Source: CBDCPI01 sp965220245 (GTDB lineage Bacteria > Chloroflexota > Dehalococcoidia > Lucifugimonadales > UBA3495). Taken from it: a stretch of 64,000 bases of DNA. Where the stretch lies: positions 31,879 to 95,878 of the forward strand of contig CBDCPI010000003.1 in NCBI GenBank assembly GCA_965220245.1, given 5' to 3'. Below, piece after piece: positions 24,708 through 33,722 of the stretch (its first letter is position 1; every line of letters begins with the position of its first letter). The position numbers were made by a program, and so were the translations under genes. Under the pieces are notes generated by a model, which worked only from the letters and a program-made list of their open reading frames with translations, was not told the DNA's origin and did no database searches.

Positions 24708-25982
24708 TCATCCCTGTACCCACAAGAAGCCTTCTTGTAAAGGAACCTGGTGTTTGCGGTTCTTCCATTTGACGTTGCGATCTCGCGCTTTCTGGAAACT
24801 GTACGACTGAAACCCGGCATCGAGAGCTAATGCGCCATGCCAGCGGTGCGTAGGAACATATATTCCGTATGGGGCCGAATCGCCCACCACAAAACAAGCC
24901 TTGCTGCCGTCAACGCAGACTCGCCGAAGCGCTCTCCATACTTGCCGCATATCGGCAAAGTAGGCCGCAATCATCAGGTAGTAGTCTTTCTTTCCGCCGT
25001 GATTTAGACGCTCCGATTCAAGGGATTCACAGACCGAGGATATTTCATCCATAAAGGTGGTTCCGCGCAGTTCATTCAGCAGGTTGCCAAGGTTAAGTTT
25101 TTCAATGGACGCATGTTGGGAACACGATCTAACAAGATGCTTTCTCGCTTTTTCGTGAAGCTCTCCCCAGCTAGATACTTCCCCGAAGAAAGTCATTTCC
25201 AGTCTTGTAGCATCACCATAATCGTAGTTATTAGCGTATGGCGGAGAAGTTATTACTAGTCCAACCGAGTCATCCGGTATCGTTTCCAACAGCCGGGCGT
25301 CGTCAAGAAAGATATTAGCATCATGTCGAACCTCAAGCATCTGCCAGGAATGCATATCGGCCAACATCCTTCGCACTTGCAAATTGAACGCCTCGTATGG
25401 GGCCAGCACCTTGCTTTTTGTCTTGGAAGGCAAGATATATTGCCAAGGCGCGGTCCCCGCAAAGGAACACGCTCTCAGGATGCCGACCAGGGCCAACCAA
25501 CTCAGCTTTGCTCCAGGACTGCCGTCATCCAATTGTTCCCAAGCGCAACGAAGGCTGTTGAGGTCGTCAAGCGCCTCGTCCGCAAAGCATCCTCGAATAA
25601 GCCTGGCGTAAGGCTGAGTTTGAGGCCTTCTATTCTTAGATTGACCAACTACGGCTTGCGCTAGTTCATAAAAGTCGGCGGTGTTAGTGTGCCAGAAAAG
25701 TTTAGCTTCAGCGATTCGTTGGATGAATGGTTGGGCTTCCACTCCGCAGGCACTCACGCCCATGTTCTCGCCAGCCAGGACAGTCGTGCCAACACCCGCG
25801 AAGGGGTCCAACAGAGCCAACCCATCGGTATTTTCCCGGTGCTCTTCGATGACTCTTTGAGTCCATTCCGCTGAGAAACCTGCCGGGAATCTGTACCAGC
25901 CGTGCACCGGAAGGCTCATGTTATTGACGAACGTGGACTCCCCTCTTCGAGACCTTTCAGGTATGGTTCTTGACGTTGCCAT
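24708..25982 (-). CDS. DNA methyltransferase of a type II R-M system
   Basis: A 424-residue amino-group DNA methyltransferase. The AdoMet-binding motif is LLDPFAGVGTTVLAGENMG (around residues 57-75) and the catalytic motif is LVITSPPYANNYDY (around residues 236-249). The SPPY form with motif I near the N-terminus fits N4-cytosine or some N6-adenine enzymes. The long spacer between motifs may hold part of the target recognition region. It precedes the endonuclease on the same strand. The base modified and the site cannot be told from sequence alone. Confidence 0.87.
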   Translation of the reverse strand: MATSRTIPERSRRGESTFVNNMSLPVHGWYRFPAGFSAEWTQRVIEEHRENTDGLALLDPFAGVGTTVLAGENMGVSACGVEAQPFIQRIAEAKLFWHTNTADFYELAQAVVGQSKNRRPQTQPYARLIRGCFADEALDDLNSLRCAWEQLDDGSPGAKLSWLALVGILRACSFAGTAPWQYILPSKTKSKVLAPYEAFNLQVRRMLADMHSWQMLEVRHDANIFLDDARLLETIPDDSVGLVITSPPYANNYDYGDATRLEMTFFGEVSSWGELHEKARKHLVRSCSQHASIEKLNLGNLLNELRGTTFMDEISSVCESLESERLNHGGKKDYYLMIAAYFADMRQVWRALRRVCVDGSKACFVVGDSAPYGIYVPTHRWHGALALDAGFQSYSFQKARDRNVKWKNRKHQVPLQEGFLWVQG

Positions 25983-26220
25983 ATTTCCTCGTTTACAGCT
26001 TAAAGTAATGTTCGGTTTACCTCAGCCGAAGTGCTAAAGTCAAGCAGCAAATGACAGCACTTGAGTTTAAGGGTTAAGCAATAACAAGTCCCTTATTGGC
26101 TGACCCACCTAAGACGGGCTGCGCCTTGTGTTCCCTTTCGGGCTTGAGGATAATGTGTGTTACCCGTGGCGGCGTGGATGGTTGCGCCGCTAGAACGAAA
26201 CTCTCGGAGGTCTCCCCGAT

Positions 26221-27402
26221 ATGGCCGACCTGCATCGCGGCGCTGCCATTGTGGGCATTCACGAGCACGTTACCCGCTACGCCCCCGATAAGAGCGAGCT
26301 ACAACTCCAAGGCGAAAGCATTATCAAGGCGTTGGAAGACGCCGGGCTGACGAAGAACGATGTGGACGGGTTGTTAACCGCATCCATGTCCATCCGCAAC
26401 AGCGGCCTGGCCTTGGCCGACTACCTGAACATGTACCCCAAGTACGTGGACAACACCAGTGTTGGCGGCGGCTCGTTCGAGTTCCACTTATCCCACGCTC
26501 TGAACGCCATCGCCGCCGGACGGATCAACTGCGCGGTTATCACCTACAGCACCCTGGCCCGGTCCGGCGAGGTTTCCGTGGGCACCGGCGGTGTGGCCCG
26601 GTTCGGCCACCCTGCGTTGGACCCCTCGCCGGACAGCTTCGAAGAGTTGTACGGCCTGACCACCGTCGGACTGTATGCCATGATCGCCCAACGCCACATG
26701 CACCTGTACGGCACCACTTCGGAACAACTGGCCGAAGTGGCGGTGGCGATGCGCCAACACGCTTCCCTGAACCCGGAAGCCCTATTTCGCAACCCGATAA
26801 CCGTCGAAGACGTGGTCGGGTCCCGAGTAATATCTTCTCCCTTGCACCTGTTGGACTGCTGTGTGATAACCGACGGCGGCGGTGCGGTAGTAGTGGCTTC
26901 GCCGGAGGTGGCGCGGAACTGTCGGCACACGCCGGTGTGGGTGCTGGGGGCTGGCGAAGCAGTGGCCCACCAAGGCGCTGGCAAGCGGGACTTGGTCTAC
27001 GTCGCGGCCAAGCAGAGCCACGAGCCGGCCTTCGCCATGGCCGGAGTGACTCATAAAGACATCGACATGGCAATGATCTACGACTCCTTTACCATCACCG
27101 TGCTGGAGACTCTGGAGGACTTGGGATTTTGTGAGAAAGGTGAAGGCGGAGACTTCGTTTCTGGCGGCCGGTTGCAGCTCGGTGGCGAGTTGCCAATTAA
27201 CACCGATGGCGGCGGCTTGTCCTCCAATCACCCGGGTATGCGGGGTCTCTTCCTGTTGTTAGAGGCGACCCGGCAGCTACGGCGCCAGTTCGAAGGCACC
27301 CCGCGTCAGGTGCCGGACTGTAAGATCGCTCTATGCCACGGCACCGGGGGAGCCTTGGGGTCGAGACACAGCGGCGGCACCGTGATCTTGGGGAGGGATT
27401 AG
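26221..27402 (+). CDS. Thiolase (SCP-x-type acetyl-CoA acyltransferase-like)
   Basis: A 393-residue thiolase-fold protein. AAIVGIHEHVTRYAPDKSE, QLQGESIIKALEDAGLTKND and DGLLTASMS are typical of the SCP2-thiolase-like group. Where degradative thiolases have their nucleophilic Cys this protein reads TSVGGGSFEFHLSHA, and the late CHGTGGALGSRHSGG segment gives the other active-site loop. Such enzymes act with a DUF35 partner in side-chain or CoA-ester breakdown, and here the DUF35 gene follows after only three bases. The exact acyl substrate is unknown. Confidence 0.85.
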   Translation: MADLHRGAAIVGIHEHVTRYAPDKSELQLQGESIIKALEDAGLTKNDVDGLLTASMSIRNSGLALADYLNMYPKYVDNTSVGGGSFEFHLSHALNAIAAGRINCAVITYSTLARSGEVSVGTGGVARFGHPALDPSPDSFEELYGLTTVGLYAMIAQRHMHLYGTTSEQLAEVAVAMRQHASLNPEALFRNPITVEDVVGSRVISSPLHLLDCCVITDGGGAVVVASPEVARNCRHTPVWVLGAGEAVAHQGAGKRDLVYVAAKQSHEPAFAMAGVTHKDIDMAMIYDSFTITVLETLEDLGFCEKGEGGDFVSGGRLQLGGELPINTDGGGLSSNHPGMRGLFLLLEATRQLRRQFEGTPRQVPDCKIALCHGTGGALGSRHSGGTVILGRD

Positions 27403-27405
27403 AAA

Positions 27406-27813
27406 ATGCCGGAATGGAACAAGCCATTGCCCACCATCGTTGGGGAGACCAGGCCTTTTTGGGACTCCTGCCGTCAAGGGAAACTGATGCTCCAGCGGTG
27501 CGACCGGTGCAATGAGTACCAATTCTATCCCCGGGGCATTTGCGCCAACTGCTGGTCCAACGACATCAAGTGGGTGCAGTCCAGCGGCAAGGGCACCGTC
27601 TGGACCTTCACGATTACCCGCCAGAACCGGACTCCCGGCTTTGACACCGGTCCCTACGTTCTGGCCTTGGTGGAGTTGGAGGAAGGGGTCAGGATGTTTA
27701 CCAACATCCTAGAGTGCGAGCCCGGCAATGTGCAGATTGGGATGCCCGTGGAAGTCACCTTCGTCCAAGCCAACGAGCGGATAACCATCCCCTACTTCAA
27801 GCCGACATCATAG
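27406..27813 (+). CDS. DUF35 (Zn-ribbon and OB-fold) protein, thiolase partner
   Basis: A 135-residue acyl-CoA-associated OB-fold protein. The rubredoxin-like zinc ribbon is LQRCDRCNEYQFYPRGICANC (four Cys), followed by an OB fold from SSGKGTVWTFTITRQN to GMPVEVTFV. Proteins of this type bind acyl-CoA and form a complex with SCP-x thiolases or hydratases. The tight linkage to the thiolase upstream supports a stable two-subunit enzyme. Confidence 0.9.
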   Translation: MPEWNKPLPTIVGETRPFWDSCRQGKLMLQRCDRCNEYQFYPRGICANCWSNDIKWVQSSGKGTVWTFTITRQNRTPGFDTGPYVLALVELEEGVRMFTNILECEPGNVQIGMPVEVTFVQANERITIPYFKPTS

Positions 27814-27886
27814 CGCGTCTTCCAACGATCATATCTGCGGATGATGAATCCACAGAACGGTACCAGTCTTTAAGCGGCAGGGTAGG

Positions 27887-27985
27887 TTGGGGAGGACGGG
27901 CTGTACGTTCGGCTGCGTATTCCTGATTGGAGCAGTGCTGTTTATCTTGTTTTTCCTGATACTTTTGATAGATCCCCCTCAGTGA
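27887..27985 (+). CDS. Candidate single-span membrane peptide
   Basis: A 32-residue frame, starting at TTG, encodes a short Cys-containing leader (GRTGCTFGC) and then a strongly hydrophobic run VFLIGAVLFILFFLILLI ending DPPQ. The composition is typical of small membrane proteins, but the start codon and ribosome site are weak. It lies in the otherwise gene-free stretch 27814-28119. Confidence 0.3.
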   Translation: MGRTGCTFGCVFLIGAVLFILFFLILLIDPPQ

Positions 27986-28003
27986 ACCCTAGGAGTATTC
28001 ACC

Positions 28004-28030
28004 TTACCCGCCCTCCGACTGGGCGGGTAA
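28004..28030. terminator. Perfect hairpin in the thiolase downstream region
   Basis: TTACCCGCCC (28004-28013) and GGGCGGGTAA (28021-28030) form a perfect 10-bp stem with a 7-base loop. There is no T-run after it, so it may be a rho-dependent pause site or a transcript-protecting hairpin instead of a true terminator. Confidence 0.4.
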
Positions 28031-28119
28031 TCGAAGCTCCTCATAACCGGCCCATCGTGATGCTACGATAGGGGCACGGAATCGCAGCAGGATGTGTAAC
28101 TCAGGCAGACGGCGAGGCG

Positions 28120-28302
28120 ATGGCAACGTTTGAAGGGCAGGTTGGCGACCCCCGTGGGCAGGTTGGCGAGTTGCGGGGCGAGGTAAACGGTCTGAACCGG
28201 CGCATGGATGATATGCACCGCCTGCTAATGGTGTTGATTGGGATAGCTGGCGGTGGGCTGATCACAGCCGTTACCAGCGTCATATTGCAGTTAGTGAAGT
28301 AG
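28120..28302 (+). CDS. Small coiled-coil protein with C-terminal membrane helix
   Basis: A 60-residue protein with repeated short units, EGQVGDPRGQVGELRGEV, an amphipathic segment NRRMDDMHRLLMVLIGIAGG, and a hydrophobic end LITAVTSVILQLVK. It has the same design as the 93-residue protein at 20080 on a smaller scale. Function unknown. Confidence 0.55.
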   Translation: MATFEGQVGDPRGQVGELRGEVNGLNRRMDDMHRLLMVLIGIAGGGLITAVTSVILQLVK

Positions 28303-28317
28303 TGCTGCTGCGCCCGG

Positions 28318-28680
28318 CTAACCGCCCTCCAATTGGGCGCGTAAGCGCAGCGCCTCGCACTGGTCTTGATCGGCTTGGGCCAACTCCGGTTGGTCGTTGA
28401 AGAGGTAGACCACCGAACGCTTGCCGTAATACTCGTCGTCGTCCGGGTTTAACTCAATGGCCCGAGTCAGGTCGGCGATGGACAGGTCGTAGAGCCCCAC
28501 TTCGTAGTAAGAGCAGCCACGGTTGTAGAAAGCGTCGGTGTTTTGAGGCTCCAACTCAAGGGCAGTCGTGTAGTCCTCAATAGCGCGGTCGTAACTTCCA
28601 TTGCGGCTGAACCGGTTGCCCCGGTCCACGTAGCCAGCAGCATCGGTGGGTTCTTCCGCCTGTCTGCGCTCCAATGCCAT
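28318..28680 (-). CDS. TPR-repeat protein
   Basis: A 120-residue protein built of about three tetratricopeptide repeats, with the consensus seen in YVDRGNRFSRNGSYDRAIED, AFYNRGCSYYEVGLYDLSIA and the third unit YYGKRSVVYLFNDQPELAQ. TPRs make helical scaffolds for protein contacts. The start is ambiguous: the ATG at 28680 has GAAGGT directly before it, and a TTG four codons upstream sits behind GGGGAAAGGG. It lies 44 bases after an SDR gene on the same strand. Confidence 0.75.
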   Translation of the reverse strand: MALERRQAEEPTDAAGYVDRGNRFSRNGSYDRAIEDYTTALELEPQNTDAFYNRGCSYYEVGLYDLSIADLTRAIELNPDDDEYYGKRSVVYLFNDQPELAQADQDQCEALRLRAQLEGG

Positions 28681-28724
28681 ACCTTCATCCAACCCTTTCC
28701 CCTTGGGGAATGGGTAGACATTAC

Positions 28725-29471
28725 CTACATCACCGAACGCACTAGGCCGCCGTCGACCAAGATAGTAGTGCCGGTGATGTAGCTGGAGCGTTCCGAGGCC
28801 AGGAAAGCTACCAGGTTGGCCAACTCTACCGGCTGGCCGATGCGTCCCAAGGCGGTCTCCGAGGCCCGGCGGGCCAAGCCTTCTTCTACAGTGATGCCCA
28901 ACTCGTTGGCCCGGGCGGTTACGTTGGACAGCATCCGCTCGCTCAGGATCGAGCCGGGGCACACATTGTTGACCAGGATGTTGTCCTTCCCAACCTCGTC
29001 GGCCAGGCTCTTGGCGTAGGCAATCACGCCCATCCGGGTGGCCCCCGACAGGGCCAGGTTGGGTATCGGGTTGTACACGGTACTAGCCAAGATGTTGATG
29101 ATGCGTCCGCCGCCCCGTTGCTGCAGGTGGGGGAGGCCCTCCCGGCACATGCGTCCGAAGAAGACCAACGACCGCTGTACCGCCGTTTCCCAAACGTCCT
29201 CGCCCGCAGTGGCGGCCCGGGAGAGCGGAGGCCCACCCGAGTTGTTGACCAGGATGTCGATACCGCCAAACCGCTCCAGCGTAGCCGAGATCAGCCCGGT
29301 GATGCTGTCCAGCCGGTCCAAGTCGGCGGCGTAGGCCAAGACCTCGGCGCCGGTCCGGCTACAGATAGCTACCTTGGCGCCCTCCTCGGCCAGCACTTGG
29401 GCGCAGGCCCGGCCCAGCCCCTTGCTGGCGCCGCCAATAATCGCAACTTTGCCGTTAATTCCCAGGTCCAT
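28725..29471 (-). CDS. SDR-family oxidoreductase with altered active site
   Basis: A 248-residue short-chain dehydrogenase/reductase fold. The cofactor motif is VAIIGGASKGLGRACAQVLA, NNSG is in DILVNNSGGPPLS, and the C-terminal ITGTTILVDGG is typical. The catalytic Ser is present in NILAST, but where YxxxK is expected the sequence reads NLALSGATRMG, so both catalytic Tyr and Lys are missing. A known divergent SDR group shares this change; its members may act on other substrates or be non-catalytic. The usual label 3-oxoacyl-ACP reductase should not be applied. Confidence 0.82.
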   Translation of the reverse strand: MDLGINGKVAIIGGASKGLGRACAQVLAEEGAKVAICSRTGAEVLAYAADLDRLDSITGLISATLERFGGIDILVNNSGGPPLSRAATAGEDVWETAVQRSLVFFGRMCREGLPHLQQRGGGRIINILASTVYNPIPNLALSGATRMGVIAYAKSLADEVGKDNILVNNVCPGSILSERMLSNVTARANELGITVEEGLARRASETALGRIGQPVELANLVAFLASERSSYITGTTILVDGGLVRSVM

Positions 29472-29658
29472 CCTATGCTCCTGTTTATCGTTGCCGTCGC
29501 CCGACCCGAATTCAACCGACGGCGGGCCAGCCGATTATAGCAGCGCGAAACCCCACGGCCAATCGGGGCGGTCCTGAGGTCCTGATTGCCGCCGGTTGAC
29601 CCTCATGCCGAGACTGTTCTACCCTAGCACTGCGCAAACGTTCGAAGGGTGAGGCATC

Positions 29659-30597
29659 TTGTACTCATTTGACGATACATTAGCCCAGGAAATTGAACAA
29701 CACGCGGTGCGGTTGGCGCGGGGAGCCGGGGAGATTCTGGCGGAGCATTTTGGGCAGCCTATTGAGGTGGAATTCAAGGACAAAAAGGAGCGGGACCCGG
29801 TGACCCGGGCGGACAAGGCCACCCAGGAATACCTGGTGGCGGAGATCACCAAACGGTTTCCGGACCACGGGATTCTGGGAGAGGAGGCCACCGACGAAGA
29901 GAAAGAGTCGGAAGCCCCGGCCAAGGACATTCTGTGGGTGCTCGACCCGTTGGACGGCACCACCAACTTTATGAATGGGCTGCCGGTGTTCGCCTCGTCC
30001 ATCGGCGTCTTGTACCGGGGCCGGCCGGTGGCGGCGGCTTTGTATGTACCTTGGCCTCAAGACGGAGGCGGCTTCGTGCTGCACTGCCGCAAGGGCGGCG
30101 GGTGTTTCGCCGACGATGATCCGGTGTCAGTGTTTGAAACCCAGGAACCGGTGCCCAACCGGCTGATCGGTCTCCCCGGCTATTTCGGCGTGGTCAACCG
30201 GTTTTCCAAAAAACTAGCCAACAAGGCCGGAGAACCCCGCACCACCGGAAGTATCGCCTACGAGTTGGCCATGACCGCCAGAGGGGTGATGCAGTACGCG
30301 ATCTTCGGCACGCCGCGGCTGTGGGATATGGCCGGAGGGGTGCTGGCGGTGGTCGAGGCCGGGGGGATGGTGATGACCCGTTTCCGCGGCGAGAAGAGCT
30401 GGCATCCCATGGACTCGTTGGTCCCGTCCTGGGAACAAAAGACGCCGACCATGAAGGAACTCCGCGGCTGGGTCGCGCCGCTAATAGCGGGCAACAAGCA
30501 ACTGGCGCCCCTGGTGGCCAACAACGTGCGCCGCCGCTTCAGACTCAAGGCTAAGTTGAGGCCACTGGCGAAGGCGTTTCGCCGCCAACGCAAGTAG
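29659..30597 (+). CDS. Inositol-monophosphatase-family phosphatase
   Basis: A 312-residue Mg2+-dependent phosphatase of the IMPase/FBPase/CysQ fold. Motif 1 is RDPVTRADKATQEYLV, with ILGEEATDEE following, motif 2 LWVLDPLDGTTNFMNGLPVF, and the late metal Asp is in PRLWDMAGGVLAVVEAGG. These three motifs give the metal-binding acids. The start is TTG at 29659 behind AGGGTGAGG; no ATG is near. The C-terminal 60 residues (Trp/Arg/Lys-rich) extend beyond the usual fold. The substrate may be inositol phosphate, a sugar phosphate or PAP. Confidence 0.85.
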   Translation: MYSFDDTLAQEIEQHAVRLARGAGEILAEHFGQPIEVEFKDKKERDPVTRADKATQEYLVAEITKRFPDHGILGEEATDEEKESEAPAKDILWVLDPLDGTTNFMNGLPVFASSIGVLYRGRPVAAALYVPWPQDGGGFVLHCRKGGGCFADDDPVSVFETQEPVPNRLIGLPGYFGVVNRFSKKLANKAGEPRTTGSIAYELAMTARGVMQYAIFGTPRLWDMAGGVLAVVEAGGMVMTRFRGEKSWHPMDSLVPSWEQKTPTMKELRGWVAPLIAGNKQLAPLVANNVRRRFRLKAKLRPLAKAFRRQRK

Positions 30598-30605
30598 AGG
30601 GACAA

Positions 30606-31646
30606 ATGCCGCAGAAGATTCGCATGTGGGAAGTAACATCTCAAAATACGCTCATCGAAATATCCAGCAGCGAAATCAACCTGGAGGAGCGGCTGGAAGA
30701 CTGGCTGGAGAGCGACATTTCCATGCTGGACCCCGGCCTGTTGGTGATCGGTCGGCAGGTGCGGACCGCTTTCGGAGGGGAGATAGACTTGCTGTGCCTG
30801 GACTCATCGGGGGACACTGTAATCGTTGAACTCAAGAAGGGCCAAACTCCGCGGGATGTAACTGCCCAAACTCTGGACTACGCATCATGGGTAAAGGGTC
30901 TGTCTTTCGATCAAATCATGGATATAGCGGAGCATTACTCAAAGTTGGACGGTTCATTAGCTGAAGTGTTTGAGGCCAGGTTTGAGGAACCGCTGCCCGA
31001 CACCCTCAACCAGAACCATCGCTCTCTAATTGTCGCCGAGGCAATGGACGAAAGCACCGAGCGAATCGTTCGCTACTTGTCAGGCTTGAGTGTGCCAATC
31101 AACGTTGCCACCGTACAGCACTTTAAGGCTAACAATGGAAAGGAGATGTTGGCCCAAGTATTCCTAGTGGAACCTGAGCAGGCTGCAGTAAAAGCTCAGG
31201 CCGGTTCCAAAAGGAAACAACCCCCCACGCTGGATGAGTTTCGCGAAATTGCAACCCAAAACGGTGTGGGAGTTTTATACGACAAATTATTTGATCGTAT
31301 GACTGGAGCCTTGAGTAAAAGCTACCCAACCGCGACGGGAGTATCTTTCGAGGGAATATTTGAGGGCAAGCGCAGAGTCATATTCAGACTCAGGCCACCT
31401 GTAAGCAATACGAAAGATGGGTTACGATTCGAGTTGTACTCTAAACGTCTGGCAGCCCTTTTCGGATTTAGCAGTGATGCCCTTATACCGATGCTGCCCA
31501 AGGAACACAAGGACTGGATTTATTGGACCACTACCCCGGAAGGCGAAAGAGATTCCTGGAGTGGATACGAAGGTTACTTCAAAACCGCTGATGAGGTAGA
31601 TAAATTCCTTGGGTGGATTGACCTAGCCGGAAAAGCGGACTCCTAA
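30606..31646 (+). CDS. NucS-like (DUF91) endonuclease-domain protein
   Basis: A 346-residue protein whose N-terminal half carries the NucS/DUF91 nuclease core: LEDWLESDISMLDPGLLVIG, then FGGEIDLLCLDSSGDTVIVE and LKKGQTPRDVTAQTLDYASW. The acids of GEIDLL and the ELKKG motif are those of RecB/NucS-type PD-(D/E)xK nucleases. The second half, from about residue 210, is a different domain that ends YFKTADEVDKFLGWIDLAG. Mycobacterial NucS proteins repair mismatches, but this one lacks their N-terminal domain, so it may be a defence nuclease. It begins 8 bases after the IMPase-like gene. Confidence 0.75.
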   Translation: MPQKIRMWEVTSQNTLIEISSSEINLEERLEDWLESDISMLDPGLLVIGRQVRTAFGGEIDLLCLDSSGDTVIVELKKGQTPRDVTAQTLDYASWVKGLSFDQIMDIAEHYSKLDGSLAEVFEARFEEPLPDTLNQNHRSLIVAEAMDESTERIVRYLSGLSVPINVATVQHFKANNGKEMLAQVFLVEPEQAAVKAQAGSKRKQPPTLDEFREIATQNGVGVLYDKLFDRMTGALSKSYPTATGVSFEGIFEGKRRVIFRLRPPVSNTKDGLRFELYSKRLAALFGFSSDALIPMLPKEHKDWIYWTTTPEGERDSWSGYEGYFKTADEVDKFLGWIDLAGKADS

Positions 31647-31972
31647 GGGACTTTCGTAGAACCCCCTATCGCCGGTCCGGCTCCTACTCCAAGGATGAAA
31701 GGACGCAACTTCCTCAGGGCAATCACCGGCACCAGCTCCTTCTCAATTGGGTCCACCCTAAGCCCGAATATCTCCAGGGTCGTCATTCCCACCATTGGGG
31801 AGGCGTCATCAGGCGCAAAGACCACGACGGCAGTAAACTCTCGGCCTTCTAGCCGCAGGAGGGTTTCTCCCACCGAGAATTCGACGGTCCTGTTGTCGCC
31901 TAGCCTGAACCTTCAGGTCTATTTGCGTTCTATACCCAGATCGTCAAGGATACTTTCTGGCACGGCTGAAAG
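31643..31972 (-). pseudogene. Retropepsin-like gene, decayed copy
   Basis: The remaining frame (31643-31873) encodes GETLLRLEGREFTAVVVFAP and PMVGMTTLEIFGLRVDPIEK, matching the neighbouring intact copies. Upstream in the same frame are SAVPESILDDLGIERK, a TAG, ACC, a TGA, then RFRLGDNRTVEF: two stop codons interrupt the middle. The first part, with the catalytic DTG motif, is missing or unrecognisable. It is the last member of the tandem array and no longer codes for a protease. Its C-terminus also carries an unusual tail, LRPFILGVGAGPAIGGSTKV. Confidence 0.8.
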
Positions 31973-32369
31973 TCCGTACCGGTCATTGGCTCATGTTTGC
32001 CCCAATGGCCTACCTGGAACAGCCATAGCCGCTATTTCAGCAGAGCCGTAACGGGGATCAGTTTTTGGGCAACAGGGTCCACTCCCAACCCGAAAATCTC
32101 CAGAGTAGTAGCGCCGAGAATCGGAGAGGCGTCCTCCGAGGCGAAGACTACTGGGACGATGTTCTCCCGCTCTTCCAGCAGCAGACTAGCCCGGACCATC
32201 GGGTATTCAACGATCCGGTTGTCGGCCAATTCGAACCTGCGTACCTCTCGGGGGGCTATCCCCAGTCCGGTCAGCAAACTCTCCGGGAAAACCGCATAAG
32301 TTGATCCCGTATCTACCAAGGCGTCCACGTGGGCATACCGTTCTTCTGAAAGGTCTCCGACTCGTACTA

Positions 32370-33606
32370 AACCAAAGCCAAGGTGAAACCTGCATATACG
32401 TTGGCTAGAATCAGGGAGGTATAGCGTCAGGACGGGGAACAGACTGAGTGGGGATGGTGATGGGTATGAGGGGGAGATAAGACCGGACTTGGAACGGTGG
32501 CAGTTGGACTTGGCTGGTGTGCGCAGCAGGATGTACCTGGCGCCGACGCCTCGGGAAAGAGAACGGTGGCACGCTCTGTGGCTCCTGTGCCGGAACATGA
32601 CCGCCTCGGCCACCGCCCATGCACTGAGCCGGGATGCTCACACCATCGGCAGATGGGCCACCGCCTTCAGCGAGGGAGGTCCGGCGGCCCTGATCTTCGA
32701 GCAGTCCGGTGGTTCCCCCCCGCCCTCGAAGAGGCGCAGCAGGCGGCGTTGAGTGCCGCGGTGCAGGAGTTGCCCGCCAAGTCGGGCATCGTCATGGCCA
32801 ACTGGAACTGGAAGGTGGTGCGGCTGTTTGCCTCGGAGCGCTTCAGTATCAGCCTGAGCCGCAGCTCTTGCCTGAACTATCTGCACCGTCTGGGATTCGC
32901 GTTCAAGCGCCCCAAAAAGCGTCTGCTCAAGGCTGATGCGGAGAAACGGGAGGCCTTCGTGGAGGAGTACGCCGCCTTGGCATTCCAATCTCAAGAATCC
33001 GGGGAAAAGATATTCTTCGCCGACGAGGCCCATTTCCGTGCGGACGCCGAACTGCGGGGCAAATGGGTGCTCCGGGGAGAGCCAGCCTTGGTGGACTCGA
33101 CTAGCCCGCGCTACGGAGAGAAGGCCAGCTACTATTCGGCGGTGTGCCTGGAGACCGGCCAGGTGGAGTGGATGGAACTGGAGGGGAACAGCAACTCAGG
33201 AACGTCGGCAGCCTTCCTGGAGCAGTTGAGGGAGAGGCACAGCGGTCGGCTGAACGTGATCTGGGACAACGCGCCGGCCCACCGGGGATACGCGGTGCGG
33301 GAATGGCTGGGCAAGCCCGGAGTGAACCTGCGGCTGGTGAACCTGCCGGGATACAGCCCGGACTTCAACGCTGACGAGGCCATCTGGGGCTGGGCGAGAG
33401 AGGAGGCCACCGGAAATCTGTGCTTGGGGACCAAGGAACTGGTTCAGGAGAGGGTCGGGAACTTCTTCGATGGGCTGGCCGGGCGGAAAGAGGAGGTCAA
33501 GCGCCGCTGCCGGACCATCCTGCAATCAAGAGCAGAGGGGCTCCCGCGTAACCCTCGTACCGATCCCCACCACCGGCCATATGTACATCCCACCTTGGCT
33601 TTAGTT
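32370..33606 (+). mobile_element. IS630-family insertion sequence
   Basis: A 1237-bp element with inverted ends AACCAAAGCCAAGGTG (32370) and AACTAAAGCCAAGGTG (reverse strand from 33606), flanked by TA at 32368-32369 and 33607-33608, the target used by IS630/Tc1 elements. It carries one transposase in two overlapping frames. Its insertion splits a retropepsin gene. A short non-coding relative with the same ends is at 16426-16572. Confidence 0.92.
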
Positions 33607-33609
33607 TAG
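32489..33609 (+). CDS. IS630-family transposase in two frames
   Basis: The first frame (32489-32752) gives LERWQLDLAGVRSRMYLAPT and a helix-turn-helix ASATAHALSRDAHTIGRWA. The second frame (to 33609) carries the DDE domain: FFADEAHFRADAELRGKW (first Asp), LNVIWDNAPAHRGYAVREWL (second Asp), and YSPDFNADEAIWGWAREE (final Glu). The change of frame occurs at a seven-C run near 32715-32721 in GGTTCCCCCCCGCC, where a one-base backward slip would join them. Several IS630 members use such frameshifting. The final stop codon TAG is completed by the TA target beyond the right end. Confidence 0.85.
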
Positions 33610-33722
33610 GATGCTGAATGTTCCCATGTTTGTGGTTCCTCTAGCCTAGACCGTCATTGAGAGTGACGTTTCTGCGGTCAACCTGCGCCGCCAATTCCTA
33701 GACTCCAAAGGATGAAAGAACG

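Larger units (their letters stand above)
32032..33627 (-). pseudogene. Retropepsin-like gene split by an IS630 element
   Basis: The 3' part (32032-32367) encodes VGDLSEERYAHVDALVDTGS onward and ends DPVAQKLIPVTALLK, the retropepsin pattern with the DTGS catalytic motif. Its start is cut off by the IS630 element. Removing the element and one TA duplicate joins it to an ATG at 33627 and restores the reading MGTFSILVRVGDLSEE, which begins like both intact neighbours (MGTF). The ancestral protein was about 118 residues. The insertion is after codon 6, so a functional product is unlikely unless translation restarts inside the remnant. Confidence 0.9.

Noticed and set aside
26221..27813. A complete steroid or side-chain degradation cluster around the thiolase
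   Set aside because: Only the thiolase and its DUF35 partner are present; neighbours are an R-M system and unrelated small genes.
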